Shown: positions 1 to 9,799, numbered from the stretch's first letter. The stretch: DNA of 64,000 nucleotides from Psychrobacter sp. JB385 (GCF_900163785.1 NZ_FUKN01000011.1:96163-160162), one strand, 5' to 3'. Program-made: numbers and translations. The notes: generated by a model from the sequence alone, not told the origin.

Positions 1-315
1 GTTCAGTGCATTAAAGTACTGGGTGGTTCTCATCGTCGTTATGCATCAGTTGGCGACATTATTAAAGTAACGGTTAAAGAAGCCATTCCGCGTGGTCGTG
101 TTAAGAAAGGCGACGTGATGAATGCTGTAGTTGTTCGTACCAAAAAAGGCGTTCGTCGTCCTGATGGTTCTGTGTTGCGTTTTGACGATAATGCTGCGGT
201 ATTGTTGAACCAAAATAAAGCACCTATTGCAACTCGTATTTTTGGACCGGTAACTCGTGAACTACGTGGTGATCAGTTTATGAAAATTGTATCACTAGCA
301 CCAGAAGTATTGTGA
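1..315 (+). CDS. rplN: 50S ribosomal protein L14, 5'-truncated by the window
   Basis: The reading frame is open from base 1 and gives 104 residues ending in SLAPEVL. L14 is normally about 122 residues, so roughly 18 N-terminal residues lie outside the window. L14 sits in the large subunit near L19, at the interface with the 30S subunit. The [14 protein letters not shown] segment is a hallmark of the family. It is followed 8 bases later by rplX, as in the standard spc operon. Confidence 0.97.
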   Translation, partial: VQCIKVLGGSHRRYASVGDIIKVTVKEAIPRGRVKKGDVMNAVVVRTKKGVRRPDGSVLRFDDNAAVLLNQNKAPIATRIFGPVTRELRGDQFMKIVSLAPEVL

Positions 316-323
316 GGTAATCC

Positions 324-641
324 ATGTCAAAATTACGTAAAGGCGATACAGTTATCGTGATTGCTGGTAAAGATAAAGGCAAACAAGGTACTGTGCAAGC
401 TGTAAAAAATGATCGTATTAAAGTTGAAGGCATTAATATTGTCACTAAGCATCAGAAGCCAAATCAGGCAACTGGCGTTGAAGGTGGCATTCTTAAGCAA
501 GAAGCTTTTCTGCATATCTCAAATGTCGCAATCTTAAATGCGCAAACCCAAAAAGCTGATCGTATTACTTATCAGTTTGGCGAAGACGGCAAGAAACAAC
601 GCGTCTATCGTTCAAACGGTGAAGTAGTGGCGACTGCGTAA
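324..641 (+). CDS. rplX: 50S ribosomal protein L24
   Basis: The product has 105 residues, the usual length. L24 is an assembly initiator that binds the 5' part of 23S rRNA. The KOW motif is near the N terminus (GDTVIVIAGKDKGKQGTV, residues 7-24). A GAGGTAA ribosome binding site lies a few bases upstream of the ATG. It is in the canonical place between rplN and rplE. Confidence 0.98.
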   Translation: MSKLRKGDTVIVIAGKDKGKQGTVQAVKNDRIKVEGINIVTKHQKPNQATGVEGGILKQEAFLHISNVAILNAQTQKADRITYQFGEDGKKQRVYRSNGEVVATA

Positions 642-662
642 GACACTAAGGGTGTAATGGTA

Positions 663-1199
663 ATGGCAAGATTAAAATCTTTATATAACGATAAACTAAA
701 GCAGCAAATCAAAGAAGAGCTTGGTGTTGCAAACGTGATGCAAGTGCCTAAAATCACTAAAATCACACTAAACATGGGTGTAGGCGGCGCGTCTCAAGAC
801 AAGAAATTGCTTGAAGGTGCAGTGGCTGATATGACTGCAATTGCTGGTCAAAAGCCTGTTGTCACCAAAGCACGTAAATCAGTTGCTGGCTTTAAAATTC
901 GTGAAGAATGGCCAATTGGCTGTAAAGTAACGCTACGCGGTGAGCAAATGTACGAATTTTTAGATCGTCTCATTGCCATTGCAATTCCTCGTATTCGTGA
1001 TTTCCGTGGTTTTTCACCTAAAGCCTTTGACGGACGTGGCAACTACTCATTGGGTATCAAAGAACAGATCGTATTCCCAGAAGTAGATTTTGACAAGATT
1101 GATCGTATCCGCGGTATGGATGTGACGATCACCACGTCAGCTCAGTCTGATGAAGAAGGTCGTGCGTTGCTTAAAGCATTCGGCTTCCCATTTAAATAA
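663..1199 (+). CDS. rplE: 50S ribosomal protein L5
   Basis: L5 binds 5S rRNA in the central protuberance and contacts the P-site tRNA. I start it at the second ATG (663), giving 178 residues beginning [10 protein letters not shown]. The AAGG at 648-651 is 11 bases from this codon but only 5 from the in-frame ATG at 657, and the family starts at this point. The body contains the conserved LNMGVG segment and an RDFRGFS stretch. The gene belongs to the spc operon between rplX and rpsN. Confidence 0.97.
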   Translation: MARLKSLYNDKLKQQIKEELGVANVMQVPKITKITLNMGVGGASQDKKLLEGAVADMTAIAGQKPVVTKARKSVAGFKIREEWPIGCKVTLRGEQMYEFLDRLIAIAIPRIRDFRGFSPKAFDGRGNYSLGIKEQIVFPEVDFDKIDRIRGMDVTITTSAQSDEEGRALLKAFGFPFK

Positions 1200-1211
1200 G
1201 GTAAAGACGTT

Positions 1212-1517
1212 ATGGCAAAGAAGAGCATGATTAACCGCGAATTAAAGCGCGAAAAAATGGTTGCTAAGTATGCTGAAAAGCGTATCAAGCTAAAAGAAAC
1301 TATCAGTGATATGAATGCAAGTGACGAAACTCGTATGGAAGCGATGCTAGAGCTACAAGCTCTTCCACGCAATTCATCACCAGTACGTCTACGCAATCGT
1401 TGTGCTATCACCGGTCGTCCTCATGGTTACTTCCGCAAGTTTGGCTTATCACGCAATATGCTGCGTGAGCGTGTCATGCAAGGCGATGTGCCTGGTGTTC
1501 GTAAAGCAAGCTGGTAA
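1212..1517 (+). CDS. rpsN: 30S ribosomal protein S14, zinc-free long form
   Basis: The product has 101 residues, the long proteobacterial S14. It lacks the CxxC...CxxC zinc ribbon found in the short form. The C-terminal [20 protein letters not shown] block is diagnostic. S14 sits in the head of the small subunit and is required for late assembly. It lies 12 bases after rplE and 11 before rpsH, so it is co-translated with the spc operon. Confidence 0.98.
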   Translation: MAKKSMINRELKREKMVAKYAEKRIKLKETISDMNASDETRMEAMLELQALPRNSSPVRLRNRCAITGRPHGYFRKFGLSRNMLRERVMQGDVPGVRKASW

Positions 1518-1528
1518 GGAGTAACTAT

Positions 1529-1927
1529 ATGAGTATGCAAGATACCGTTGGGGATATGCTAACCCGTATTCGTAACGCACAAATGGCTAACAAAGTATCG
1601 GTAGCAATGCCGAACTCTAAATTACGTAAATCAATTGCTGATTTACTAGTTAGCGAAGGTTATGTGGCAAGCGCTGTTGTTACCGAAGAAGAAAACAACA
1701 AAGCAACCCTATCTATTGAGTTAAAATACTTCGAAGGCCGTGCTGTCATCGAAACTATCCAACGTTTTAGTCGTCCTGGTTTACGCCAGTTCCGCGGTAA
1801 AGACGAAATCCCTACTGTTAAGCAAGGTATGGGTGTTGCTATCGTATCTACCAGCCAAGGTATCATGAGCGATCGTGCTGCACGCGCTGCTGGTATCGGT
1901 GGTGAAATCGTCGCATTTGTAGCGTAA
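1529..1927 (+). CDS. rpsH: 30S ribosomal protein S8
   Basis: The product has 132 residues and begins [16 protein letters not shown], matching S8. S8 binds the central domain of 16S rRNA. In Escherichia coli it also represses the spc operon by binding its mRNA near rplE; I did not verify an equivalent site here. AAGGAG at 1516-1521 gives a strong ribosome binding site. It is followed by a 176-base gap with a terminator-like hairpin, which is unusual inside this operon. Confidence 0.98.
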   Translation: MSMQDTVGDMLTRIRNAQMANKVSVAMPNSKLRKSIADLLVSEGYVASAVVTEEENNKATLSIELKYFEGRAVIETIQRFSRPGLRQFRGKDEIPTVKQGMGVAIVSTSQGIMSDRAARAAGIGGEIVAFVA

Positions 1928-1970
1928 GCTATACGACGATAAAGTCTATTTGATGATTGTTGGACTTCTA

Positions 1971-2000
1971 TTGATTGAGTAATGTTAAATTATTTAAAAT
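1971..2000 (+). promoter_or_regulatory. possible secondary promoter before rplF
   Basis: TTGATT (1971-1976) and TAAAAT (1995-2000) are separated by 18 bases in the rpsH-rplF gap. Both hexamers are only partial matches in AT-rich DNA. It would make sense as an internal promoter that restores transcription beyond the hairpin at 2031-2063, although it lies upstream of that hairpin. Confidence 0.25.
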
Positions 2001-2030
2001 TGATAGGTGTCTAACACAGTCAACTATGCT

Positions 2031-2063
2031 AAACTAACACGCTTTTTAGCCTGTTAGTTTTTT
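2031..2063 (+). terminator. terminator-like hairpin inside the spc operon
   Basis: AAACTAACA (2031-2039) pairs with TGTTAGTTT (2052-2060). Inside, GCT pairs with AGC around a TTTT loop after one C-C mismatch. The 3' arm runs into six T residues (2058-2063). This has the form of an intrinsic terminator or attenuator, yet it lies between rpsH and rplF, where readthrough is needed. It may instead be a partial attenuator or an mRNA-processing site. Confidence 0.45.
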
Positions 2064-2103
2064 CGCTAATATAAAGAAGTTAAATTTTTTAAGGAATATT
2101 CCT

Positions 2104-2637
2104 ATGTCTCGTGTGGCTAAAGCCCCAGTGACGCTACCAAGTGGTGTAAGCGTTACTTTGAACGATCGGCAGGTCGAAGTTAAAGGCAAGAACGGCAATT
2201 TGTCTTTACGCCTGCATGAATTGGTCGAGCTGAAACAGGAAGATGATGCTATCATTTTCTCACCTACAGTCGATTCAAAAGAAGCTATGATGCACACTGG
2301 CACCATGCGCGCTCTGCTTAACAACTATGTTACAGGCGTAAACGAAGGCTTTGAAAGACGTCTTCAGTTAATTGGTGTTGGTTATCGCGCTCAAGTTGCT
2401 GGTAATAAAGTAACTTTGAACGTTGGTTACTCTCATCCAGTAGAGTATACGTTGCCTGAAGGTGTGTCAGCTGAAACCCCAACGCAAACTGAAATTGTTT
2501 TAAAATCAAACAATAAACAGCAGCTTGGTCAAGCAGCGGCTAATATTCGCGGTTTCCGTCCACCTGAGCCTTATAAAGGTAAAGGTATTCGTTACAGTGA
2601 TGAACATGTGATTCGCAAAGAAGCTAAGAAAAAATAA
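2104..2637 (+). CDS. rplF: 50S ribosomal protein L6
   Basis: The product has 177 residues, the standard L6 length, with two L6 repeats. It begins [15 protein letters not shown] and carries the conserved YKGKGIRY block near the C terminus. L6 lies near the factor-binding site of the large subunit. An AAGGAA ribosome binding site is upstream. The preceding gap of 176 bases is much longer than elsewhere in this operon. Confidence 0.98.
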   Translation: MSRVAKAPVTLPSGVSVTLNDRQVEVKGKNGNLSLRLHELVELKQEDDAIIFSPTVDSKEAMMHTGTMRALLNNYVTGVNEGFERRLQLIGVGYRAQVAGNKVTLNVGYSHPVEYTLPEGVSAETPTQTEIVLKSNNKQQLGQAAANIRGFRPPEPYKGKGIRYSDEHVIRKEAKKK

Positions 2638-2648
2638 GGTGAGTTGAA

Positions 2649-2999
2649 ATGTTTGATAAAAAAGCAGCTCGTCTGCGTCGAGCTAAGAAAACCCGCGCGC
2701 ATATCCGTGTCTTAGGCGCTCATCGCTTAACGGTTAATCGCACGCCGAAACATATTTATGCCCAGATTATCTCTCCGAACGGTGGTGAAGTGATTGCTCA
2801 GGCATCTACCTTGGACGGCAGTTTGCGTTCAGGCGCGACAGGCAATACTGATGCCGCAACGTCTGTGGGTCAATTGATCGCAGAACGTGCAAAAGCAGCT
2901 GGTATTACTAAAGTTGCCTTTGACCGTAGTGGTTTTAAATATCATGGTCGAGTGAAAGCTTTAGCGGAAGCTGCTCGCGAAAATGGATTGGAGTTTTAA
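2649..2999 (+). CDS. rplR: 50S ribosomal protein L18
   Basis: The product has 116 residues, as expected for L18, which binds 5S rRNA together with L5. The basic N terminus ([17 protein letters not shown]) and the C-terminal [20 protein letters not shown] block are typical. Only 2 bases separate its stop from the rpsE start, suggesting translational coupling. Confidence 0.98.
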   Translation: MFDKKAARLRRAKKTRAHIRVLGAHRLTVNRTPKHIYAQIISPNGGEVIAQASTLDGSLRSGATGNTDAATSVGQLIAERAKAAGITKVAFDRSGFKYHGRVKALAEAARENGLEF

Positions 3000-3001
3000 T
3001 C

Positions 3002-3517
3002 ATGGCTAGAAATGATAAAAATGATAAGAACGAACAAACTGACGGCTTAGTTGAACGCTTGGTTACTGTTGATCGCGTTGCAAAGGTTGTAAAAGGTGGT
3101 CGTATTTTCTCTTTCACTGCGTTGACCGTAGTGGGCGATGGCAATGGCCGTGTTGGTTTTGGTCGCGGTAAAGCACGTGAAGTGCCAGCTGCTATTCAAA
3201 AAGCATTAGAAGCTGCTAAACGCAATATGATCACTGTTGATCTTAATGATGCAACTTTGTATCATCCAATCAAAGCACGTCATGGTGCAAGTAAAATCTA
3301 CATGCAACCTGCATCTGAAGGTACTGGCGTAATCGCTGGTGGCGCAATGCGTGCTGTATTAGAAGTTGCTGGTGTCAAAGATGTTTTGACTAAATGTTAT
3401 GGTTCTACCAATACTGCTAACGTTGTTCGCGCAACGTTTAACGGTTTACGTGATATGTCAACTCCAGAGAAGATGGCAGCTAAACGTGGTAAATCTGTAG
3501 ACGAAATCTTGGGTTAA
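3002..3517 (+). CDS. rpsE: 30S ribosomal protein S5
   Basis: The product has 171 residues. S5 takes part in translational accuracy and mRNA entry. The N-terminal double-stranded RNA-binding fold includes [18 protein letters not shown], and [15 protein letters not shown] follows. The N terminus is Asn/Asp/Lys-rich ([13 protein letters not shown]), slightly longer than in E. coli. It is tightly packed behind rplR. Confidence 0.98.
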   Translation: MARNDKNDKNEQTDGLVERLVTVDRVAKVVKGGRIFSFTALTVVGDGNGRVGFGRGKAREVPAAIQKALEAAKRNMITVDLNDATLYHPIKARHGASKIYMQPASEGTGVIAGGAMRAVLEVAGVKDVLTKCYGSTNTANVVRATFNGLRDMSTPEKMAAKRGKSVDEILG

Positions 3518-3537
3518 CTTAGACTAGGTGAGTTACG

Positions 3538-3717
3538 ATGAAAAAAATGAAAGTCACTCAATTTAAATCGGGTGCCCATCGCCTAAAGAGCCACAAAGCG
3601 AGCTTGAAAGGATTGGGTTTACGCCGTATTAATCATACTGTTGAAGTAGAAGATACTCCTTCAACCCGTGGTATGGTCAATCGCGTCAACTACATGGTAA
3701 AAGTGGAGGAAGCGTAA
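3538..3717 (+). CDS. rpmD: 50S ribosomal protein L30
   Basis: This 59-residue gene starts at the ATG at 3538, with GGTGAG upstream. It contains the conserved [18 protein letters not shown] block and ends in [11 protein letters not shown]30 is a small protein of the large subunit near 5S rRNA. Its TAA stop shares a base with the ATG of rplO (TAATG), indicating coupled translation. Confidence 0.97.
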   Translation: MKKMKVTQFKSGAHRLKSHKASLKGLGLRRINHTVEVEDTPSTRGMVNRVNYMVKVEEA

Positions 3718-4157
3718 TGGGACTTAGATTAAATGAATTATCACCAGGTGTTGGCGCAAAGAAAACTGCCCAACGTCGTGGTCGTGGTATCGGTTCAGGT
3801 CTTGGTAAGACTGGTGGTCGTGGTGTAAAAGGTCAGAAATCTCGTTCAGGTTCTAGCATTCGCTCAGGATTTGAAGGTGGTCAGATGCCTTTATATCGTC
3901 GTCTACCAAAATTTGGTTTTACCAGTAAATTAGCAATGAAGACGGCTGAAGTACGTTTGTCTGAATTGAACAAAATTGAAGGCGATGTAGTTAGCATTGA
4001 GACACTTAAAGCTGCTAACTTAATCCGTCACGATATGAAGCGTGCACGTGTTATGTTGTCAGGCGAAGTTACTAAAGCTTATACTTTCAAAGGTATCAAA
4101 GTAACTAAAGGCGCTAAGCAAGCAATCGAAGCTGCTGGTGGTAGCATCGAGGAGTAG
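3717..4157 (+). CDS. rplO: 50S ribosomal protein L15
   Basis: The product has 146 residues. The N-terminal half is glycine- and arginine-rich ([20 protein letters not shown]), which is diagnostic of L15, a late-assembly protein that threads through 23S rRNA. The C-terminal globular half ends EAAGGSIEE. It overlaps rpmD by one base and is followed by secY after 4 bases. Confidence 0.98.
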   Translation: MGLRLNELSPGVGAKKTAQRRGRGIGSGLGKTGGRGVKGQKSRSGSSIRSGFEGGQMPLYRRLPKFGFTSKLAMKTAEVRLSELNKIEGDVVSIETLKAANLIRHDMKRARVMLSGEVTKAYTFKGIKVTKGAKQAIEAAGGSIEE

Positions 4158-4161
4158 TAAC

Positions 4162-5508
4162 GTGTCAAAACAATCAATGTCATCGACTGGTATACCGCTT
4201 AATCCGTTTGCTTTCATACGTAAGTATGATGAGTTATGGACGCGCTTATTATTCTTAATCGGCGCATTGATTGTTTATCGTTTAGGGTCACATATTCCTG
4301 TACCAGGTATTAACCCAGTCAATCTAGCAGATCTGTTTTCGCGCAACGAAAATACCATTTTGAGTATGTTTAACATGTTCTCAGGTGGTGCGCTAGAGCG
4401 TATGTCTATCATGGCACTTGGTATCATGCCATATATTTCAGCATCAATTATAGTACAGATGATGTCTGCGGTATTGCCATCGCTTGAAGCCCTCAAAAAA
4501 GAAGGTGAAGCGGGACGACGTAAGCTAAATAAGTATACCCGTCAAGGGACACTTGGTTTGGCGCTGGTACAATCGTTAGGGATGTGTGCTGGTTTAATCA
4601 GTCAAAATCTTACCTTATCATCTGGTCTTACTTTCTATATTCCAGCAGTTACGTCTTTAGTAGCAGGCGCAATGTTCTTAATGTGGCTCGGTGAGCAAAT
4701 TACAGAACGCGGCGTTGGTAATGGTATTTCGATGCTCATTTTTGCGAGTATTGTGGCTGGTACACCAGGTATGATTTCGCAATCTATTGAACAAGTCAAT
4801 CAGGGTCAAATGAACCTAATTGTACTATTTATTTTTGTGTTATTAGGCATCGCGGTTACCGCTGGGATTGTTTATATTGAACGTGCTCAGCGCCGTGTTC
4901 CCGTAAACTATGCACAAAAGCAACAACAAGGTCGCAAGATTTATGCTCAGCAGCAGTCACATTTGCCGTTGAAGCTTAATATGGCAGGGGTTATTCCAGC
5001 TATTTTTGCAAGTTCGTTGTTATTGTTTCCAGCAAGTTTAGGGCAATGGGTTGGTCAATCAACTGATCCTACTTTCACTCAAAAAATATTACAAAATATG
5101 GCATTGGTATTGTCTCCAGGACAACCGCTATATTTAGTCTTGTTCGGTGCGATGATTATTTTCTTCTGTTATTTCTATACGGCACTAGTATTTAGTCCAC
5201 GTGAAGTAGCGGAGAACCTTAAACGTAGTGGTGCGTATATTCCAGGTATTCGCCCAGGCCAACAAACTCAGCGTTATCTCGATCATGTATTAAACCGACT
5301 GACCTTTATTGGCGCGATGTATATGACGGTTATTTGTTTAATGCCAATGGTCGTCCAGTCATCGTTTGGTGTACCGTTCCAACTTGGTGGTACGTCTTTA
5401 CTGATTATGGTGGTTGTGGTAATGGATTTCATTTCGCAGATCCAAGCGCATTTGATGACCCATCAATATCATGATCAGACGTTAATTCAATCGCCCACTC
5501 AATCTTAA
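4162..5508 (+). CDS. secY: Sec translocon subunit SecY
   Basis: SecY forms the protein-conducting channel of the inner membrane with SecE and SecG. I choose the GTG at 4162 (448 residues, [10 protein letters not shown]), because GAGGAG at 4149-4154 is 7 bases upstream; an in-frame GTG at 4138 would overlap rplO. About ten hydrophobic segments are visible. Conserved landmarks include [10 protein letters not shown] in the first periplasmic region and the cytosolic loops [12 protein letters not shown] and [20 protein letters not shown]. It sits at the end of the spc operon, as usual. Confidence 0.97.
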   Translation: MSKQSMSSTGIPLNPFAFIRKYDELWTRLLFLIGALIVYRLGSHIPVPGINPVNLADLFSRNENTILSMFNMFSGGALERMSIMALGIMPYISASIIVQMMSAVLPSLEALKKEGEAGRRKLNKYTRQGTLGLALVQSLGMCAGLISQNLTLSSGLTFYIPAVTSLVAGAMFLMWLGEQITERGVGNGISMLIFASIVAGTPGMISQSIEQVNQGQMNLIVLFIFVLLGIAVTAGIVYIERAQRRVPVNYAQKQQQGRKIYAQQQSHLPLKLNMAGVIPAIFASSLLLFPASLGQWVGQSTDPTFTQKILQNMALVLSPGQPLYLVLFGAMIIFFCYFYTALVFSPREVAENLKRSGAYIPGIRPGQQTQRYLDHVLNRLTFIGAMYMTVICLMPMVVQSSFGVPFQLGGTSLLIMVVVVMDFISQIQAHLMTHQYHDQTLIQSPTQS

Positions 5509-5538
5509 TGAGCGGTACGATATTTCAAGGAGTATGCT

Positions 5539-5655
5539 ATGAAAGTTCAAGCATCAGTTAAGAAGATTTGTGGTAGCTGTAAAGTTGTGCGCCGTAAAGG
5601 CCGTGTACATATTATTTGTACAGCAGAACCGCGCCACAAGCAACGTCAAGGTTAA
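5539..5655 (+). CDS. rpmJ: 50S ribosomal protein L36, zinc-binding form
   Basis: This 38-residue protein starts at the ATG at 5539 behind AAGGAG. It begins [19 protein letters not shown]. Cysteines 11, 14 and 27 with histidine 33 form the zinc ribbon of the metal-binding L36 type. It closes the spc operon and is followed by a 252-base gap before the alpha operon. Confidence 0.97.
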   Translation: MKVQASVKKICGSCKVVRRKGRVHIICTAEPRHKQRQG

Positions 5656-5716
5656 TATTTGATAGCATAAGTTTTTTAACTTTTGTTACCGGATAAATTA
5701 ATACTTGAAAAATAAC

Positions 5717-5738
5717 GGCGGATAGGATATTATCCGCC
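5717..5738 (+). promoter_or_regulatory. hairpin in the rpmJ-rpsM gap
   Basis: GGCGGATA (5717-5724) pairs perfectly with TATCCGCC (5731-5738) around a 6-base loop. No T run follows, so it is not a standard terminator. It lies just upstream of the alpha promoter and could be the 3' end of the spc transcript or a processing site. Confidence 0.4.
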
Positions 5739-5740
5739 AC

Positions 5741-5770
5741 TTGCCGTGTTTATGCAGAATGTTTTATAAT
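5741..5770 (+). promoter_or_regulatory. probable promoter of the alpha operon
   Basis: TTGCCG (5741-5746) and a perfect TATAAT (5765-5770) are 18 bases apart. Transcription would start near 5777, leaving a leader of about 130 bases before rpsM. In E. coli the equivalent leader folds into the pseudoknot recognised by S4; I did not establish such a fold here. Confidence 0.55.
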
Positions 5771-5907
5771 GTTTTCAATCGATAGGCTTTTAATTAAGTT
5801 AAAAGAGCGACTATCATTATAAAAAATCTAGTATTAACAGCAACAAATCTGAAGAATAATGCCTTATTGATAAATAACGCTTATTTTTCTTTAATGGAGA
5901 GAAATCA

Positions 5908-6264
5908 ATGGCTCGTATTGCCGGCGTAAACATCCCGGATAATAAGCATGCTGTTATTTCACTAACTTACATCTTTGGTGTAGGTCGTACCACTGCTCAG
6001 AAAATCTTAGAAGCAGTTGGCATTGCCCCTACTACTAAAGTCAGTCAGTTAGATGATACACAGTTAGATGCTATCCGTGCACAAGTTGCAAATTACATGA
6101 CTGAGGGTGACCTTCGTCGTGAAGTTTCAATGAATATTAAGCGTTTAGTTGATCTTGGTTGTTACCGTGGCATCCGCCATCGTCGTAACCTACCAGTTAG
6201 AGGTCAGAACACCAAGAACAACGCTCGTACTCGTAAGGGTCCGACACGTCCTCTCAAAAGATAA
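5908..6264 (+). CDS. rpsM: 30S ribosomal protein S13
   Basis: The product has 118 residues and begins [20 protein letters not shown]. It has the C-terminal [15 protein letters not shown] basic tail that contacts tRNA and 16S rRNA. S13 sits in the head of the small subunit and forms an intersubunit bridge with L5. It is the first gene of the alpha operon, with GGAGAG upstream. Confidence 0.98.
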   Translation: MARIAGVNIPDNKHAVISLTYIFGVGRTTAQKILEAVGIAPTTKVSQLDDTQLDAIRAQVANYMTEGDLRREVSMNIKRLVDLGCYRGIRHRRNLPVRGQNTKNNARTRKGPTRPLKR

Positions 6265-6284
6265 TTAACTTAGGAAGCTAAAAG

Positions 6285-6674
6285 ATGGCAAAAGACACTC
6301 GCAGTCGCAAAAAGGTGACTCGTCGTTCAGTATCGGAGGGCATCGCCCATATCCATGCGTCTTTTAATAACACCATTGTTACGATTACCGATCGTCAAGG
6401 TAATGCATTGGCTTGGGCCACTTCAGGTGGACAAGGCTTCCGTGGTTCACGTAAATCTACACCATTTGCAGCTCAGGTTGCAGCTGAAGTCGCTGGTAAA
6501 GCGGCTCAAGAATATGGTGTTAAGAATATCGACGTTTTGGTCAAAGGACCAGGACCGGGTCGTGAGTCTGCGGTAAGAGCACTAGGTGCATTGGGTTATA
6601 AAGTTAACAGCATCTCTGATGTAACCCCAATCCCACACAATGGTTGCCGTGCGCCGAAAAAGCGCCGCGTCTAA
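6285..6674 (+). CDS. rpsK: 30S ribosomal protein S11
   Basis: The product has 129 residues. S11 lies on the platform of the small subunit near the E site. Diagnostic segments are [18 protein letters not shown] and [15 protein letters not shown], with the C terminus [13 protein letters not shown]. It is in its standard place after rpsM. The 48 bases after it contain an AAGCTTTT/AAAAGCTT hairpin (6686-6707). Confidence 0.98.
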   Translation: MAKDTRSRKKVTRRSVSEGIAHIHASFNNTIVTITDRQGNALAWATSGGQGFRGSRKSTPFAAQVAAEVAGKAAQEYGVKNIDVLVKGPGPGRESAVRALGALGYKVNSISDVTPIPHNGCRAPKKRRV

Positions 6675-6722
6675 TATTAAAGACGAAGCTTTTTATCCCA
6701 AAAGCTTATAGGAGACATAACA

Positions 6723-7364
6723 ATGGCCCGTTATATTGGACCAAAACTAAAATTATCACGTCGTGAAGGCACTGACTTAGGTCTTAAGTCTGGCGTTAAA
6801 CCATACGACGTAAAAACGAAAAAAGCTGGTCGTCCACCAGGTCAACACGGTGTAAGCCGTAACAAGACTTCAGAATATGCTTTACAGCTGCGTGAAAAGC
6901 AGAAAGTTAAGCGTATCTATGGTGTATTGGAGCGTCAGTTCGCTAATTACTATAAAGAAGCTGCTCGTAAGCGTGGCGCTACTGGTGAAAACCTACTAGC
7001 AATGCTTGAGAGCCGTCTAGACAACGTGGTGTATCGCATGGGCTTTGGCTCAACTCGCGCTGAAGCACGTCAGCTAGTCAGTCATCGCACTGTTATGGTA
7101 AAGAAAGCTGGTCGTGATGAGTTTGTTCGTGTGAACATTCCATCAATTCAGCTTCAAGATGGTGATGTCATCGCTATCCAAGAGAAGTCTCGCGAACAGC
7201 TACGTATTAAAAACGCTATCGAACTAGCGACCCAACGTGGTATTCCAGAATGGCTTGATGTTGATCACAGCAAACTACAAGGTACTTTTAAGAAAGCACC
7301 TGATCGTATTGATCTACCTGCTGAAATCAACGAAAGCTTGATCGTTGAGCTATACTCTAAGTAA
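6723..7364 (+). CDS. rpsD: 30S ribosomal protein S4
   Basis: The product has 213 residues, slightly longer than E. coli S4 (206). It begins [19 protein letters not shown] and contains the S4 RNA-binding domain ([20 protein letters not shown]). The family ending [11 protein letters not shown] is intact. S4 initiates assembly of the 30S body and in E. coli autoregulates the alpha operon. There is no zinc-cysteine knuckle at the N terminus. Confidence 0.98.
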   Translation: MARYIGPKLKLSRREGTDLGLKSGVKPYDVKTKKAGRPPGQHGVSRNKTSEYALQLREKQKVKRIYGVLERQFANYYKEAARKRGATGENLLAMLESRLDNVVYRMGFGSTRAEARQLVSHRTVMVKKAGRDEFVRVNIPSIQLQDGDVIAIQEKSREQLRIKNAIELATQRGIPEWLDVDHSKLQGTFKKAPDRIDLPAEINESLIVELYSK

Positions 7365-7372
7365 TAACGTGA

Positions 7373-7402
7373 TGCTCAATGTTATGAAAATGGCATTGAG
7401 CA
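7373..7402 (+). promoter_or_regulatory. hairpin between rpsD and rpoA
   Basis: TGCTCAATG (7373-7381) pairs perfectly with CATTGAGCA (7394-7402) around a 12-base loop. It is followed by the palindrome TTAACGTTAA (7404-7413), not a T run. The 9-bp stem could be an RNA processing or stabilising element that sets rpoA expression apart from the ribosomal genes. Confidence 0.4.
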
Positions 7403-7444
7403 ATTAACGTTAATTAAACCAGTTTAATAAATCGAGGTGACATC

Positions 7445-8452
7445 ATGATGCTAAATGCAACTGAGTTTCTAACGCCTAATGCCATTAATGTGGACACGGT
7501 TAACGAAACGATTGCGAAAGTCACGCTCGAACCGTTAGAACGCGGCTTTGGGCATACCCTAGGTAATGCTTTACGCCGCATCTTGTTATCTTCATTACCT
7601 GGTGCTGCAGTCATTGAAGCTGAGATTGATGGTGTTGACCATGAATACTCAACGCTTGAAGGGCTACAAGAAGATGTACTTGACTTGCTTTTGAACCTAA
7701 AAGGCTTGGCAATCACACTTCATGACCAAAATGAAGTATTCTTGACCTTGGATAAACAAGGTCCAGGCACTATTACTGCTGCAGATATCGCGTTACCGCA
7801 TAATGTAGACATTATCAATCCAGAATTGGTATTGGGTACATTGAGCGATCGTGGTCATCTTAAGATGCGTTTGCGTGTAGTAATGGGTCGTGGATATGAG
7901 CCAGCAAACCAGCGCCGTGAAGATGGCGATACCAAAGCTATTGGACGTTTGAAACTTGATGCAAGTTTTAGTCCTGTGCTTCGTGTTGCTTATCAAGTTG
8001 AGAACGCTCGCGTTGAGCAGCGTACTGATCTTGATCGTCTTATCGTTGAGCTTGAAACTAATGGCACTATAGATCCAGAAGAAGCAATTCGTAAAGCAGC
8101 CACTATTTTACAACAACAGATTTCTATCTTTGTTGACCTAGAAGCTGAAGAAGCGCCTGAGCCTGTGAAAGAAAAAGAAGAGGTTGATCCGGTGCTATTA
8201 CGCCCTGTGGACGATCTTGAACTAACGGTTCGCTCAGCCAACTGCTTGAAAGCTGAAAACATTTACTATATCGGTGATTTGGTACAACGTTCAGAGACTG
8301 AACTATTAAAAACCCCAAATCTTGGTAAGAAGTCATTAACGGAAATCAAAGACGTTTTAGCGTCTAAAGATTTAGAGCTCGGTATGCGCCTAGATAACTG
8401 GCCACCAGCTGATTTACGTGTTGATGATCGCTTTTCTTATCGTAGCCGTTAA
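7445..8452 (+). CDS. rpoA: RNA polymerase alpha subunit
   Basis: The product has 335 residues, the usual length. The N-terminal dimerisation domain carries [20 protein letters not shown]. The linker is acidic (about residues 235-252). The C-terminal domain that binds UP elements carries [17 protein letters not shown] and [16 protein letters not shown]. Two adjacent ATG codons (7445 and 7448) follow GAGGTGA at 7434-7440; I keep the first. It is the fourth gene of the alpha operon. Confidence 0.98.
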   Translation: MMLNATEFLTPNAINVDTVNETIAKVTLEPLERGFGHTLGNALRRILLSSLPGAAVIEAEIDGVDHEYSTLEGLQEDVLDLLLNLKGLAITLHDQNEVFLTLDKQGPGTITAADIALPHNVDIINPELVLGTLSDRGHLKMRLRVVMGRGYEPANQRREDGDTKAIGRLKLDASFSPVLRVAYQVENARVEQRTDLDRLIVELETNGTIDPEEAIRKAATILQQQISIFVDLEAEEAPEPVKEKEEVDPVLLRPVDDLELTVRSANCLKAENIYYIGDLVQRSETELLKTPNLGKKSLTEIKDVLASKDLELGMRLDNWPPADLRVDDRFSYRSR

Positions 8453-8471
8453 ACTTTAAGGATTTTTGACT

Positions 8472-8831
8472 ATGCGCCATCGTAAGAGTGGAGTCAAGCT
8501 GGGTCGTACCGGCAGTCATCGTAAGGCAATGTTTCAGAACATGACTAACTCATTATTTGAGCATGAACTGATCAAAACAACTTTACCAAAAGCTAAAGAA
8601 CTGCGTCGCGTTGCCGAGCCATTAATCACTATGGCTAAAGAAGACAGCGTTGCTAACCGTCGTTTAGCATTCAGCCGTATGCGTAGCAAAGCTATGGTAG
8701 GCAAATTATTTGGCACGTTAGGTCCTCGTTACCAGACGCGTCCAGGTGGTTATTTGCGTATCGTAAAATGTGGTTACCGTGACGGTGACAACGCGCCAAT
8801 GGCTTATGTAGAATTGGTCGATCGTGACTAG
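8472..8831 (+). CDS. rplQ: 50S ribosomal protein L17
   Basis: The ATG at 8472 is preferred, with AAGGA at 8458-8462 nine bases upstream; a TTG in frame at 8466 is less likely. The product has 119 residues, starts [20 protein letters not shown] and ends in [10 protein letters not shown]17 lies near the peptide exit tunnel. It is the last gene of the alpha operon and is followed by a strong terminator. Confidence 0.98.
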   Translation: MRHRKSGVKLGRTGSHRKAMFQNMTNSLFEHELIKTTLPKAKELRRVAEPLITMAKEDSVANRRLAFSRMRSKAMVGKLFGTLGPRYQTRPGGYLRIVKCGYRDGDNAPMAYVELVDRD

Positions 8832-8854
8832 TTTTACATTAATAGTATAAGTTA

Positions 8855-8888
8855 TAAAAAAGCTCCAATTTAATTGGAGCTTTTTTTG
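8855..8888 (+). terminator. bidirectional terminator, rplQ / yciO
   Basis: AGCTCCAA (8861-8868) pairs with TTGGAGCT (8874-8881) around a 5-base loop, flanked by A residues on the left and seven T residues on the right. It can end the alpha operon on the plus strand and yciO on the minus strand. Confidence 0.9.
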
Positions 8889-8917
8889 GTCTGTGATTTA
8901 ATACTGTGGTTCATTGG

Positions 8918-9538
8918 TTACAACAATAACGATTCCACGTCAGCAGCCCCTTGTCTGATGACTTCAGGTTGACCACTAGTCATATCTACGATTGTGGTTA
9001 GTTTGGTGGTTTTGACACCAGCATTGATCAAACCATCTATCTGATTCCCCAAAAGATCTTCGATCTCAAACGGATCATCAAGTATCTCATCTCTATTAGG
9101 TAGTATTAAGGAGCTGGTCAAGATTGGTTCGTCCATAGCTTCCAAGAGTGCTTGAGCAATAGGATTGCTAGGTACTCTAATACCAATGGTTTTTTTCTTG
9201 GCATGCGCCAGTTTTTTTGGTACATCTTTTGTGGCATTCAAAATGAAGGTGATAGGCGCTGGTGTATGAGCCTTAAGCTGTTTAAATTGTACATTATCTA
9301 CGGTTGCATAGTTCGCAATTTCACTTAAGTCTCGACATAGGAGGGTAAATTGATGCTTGTCGTCAAGCTCACGAATTTGTTTGAGCTTTTCTAGGGCATC
9401 TTTTGCTCCCAAACGACAGCCAAAAGCATAGCTCGTATCAGTAGGATAAATGATCAATTGATCTTTACGTAGTAAGTCAGCAGCTTGCTCTATAAGACGA
9501 GGCTGCGGGTTTTCTGGGTGGATATAAAGTACTTGCAT
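8918..9538 (-). CDS. yciO: YciO, Sua5/YrdC/YwlC family protein
   Basis: The 206-residue product matches E. coli YciO in length and along its whole sequence, including YPTDTSYAFGC near the N terminus and IGIRVPSNPIAQALLEA. YrdC-fold proteins make threonylcarbamoyl-AMP for tRNA t6A. YciO itself is a paralogue of TsaC with unsettled cellular role, so I do not call it the essential t6A enzyme. AAGGAG lies upstream of the ATG. Confidence 0.85.
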   Translation of the reverse strand: MQVLYIHPENPQPRLIEQAADLLRKDQLIIYPTDTSYAFGCRLGAKDALEKLKQIRELDDKHQFTLLCRDLSEIANYATVDNVQFKQLKAHTPAPITFILNATKDVPKKLAHAKKKTIGIRVPSNPIAQALLEAMDEPILTSSLILPNRDEILDDPFEIEDLLGNQIDGLINAGVKTTKLTTIVDMTSGQPEVIRQGAADVESLLL

Positions 9539-9799
9539 GGTAACTCCTTATTTATAGTTATTAGTTAGACAAAGATATTATTCTTTAATATTTTCAGATG
9601 AACAATGCATTTGCTGAATGAAAAAAAATACAGATAGTATGTTTTATAAGATCCGAGCGCTTTAAAATCTGCTGCATAGATAAGTATAGTCTGATGTAGA
9701 CGGAAGTTTATTGGTAAGGCGTTACCGTCCGTAGAAAATCGTTAACGAAAAATTGATAAAGAGTGATCTATTATAATCAATAAATCATACAGATCAGGA

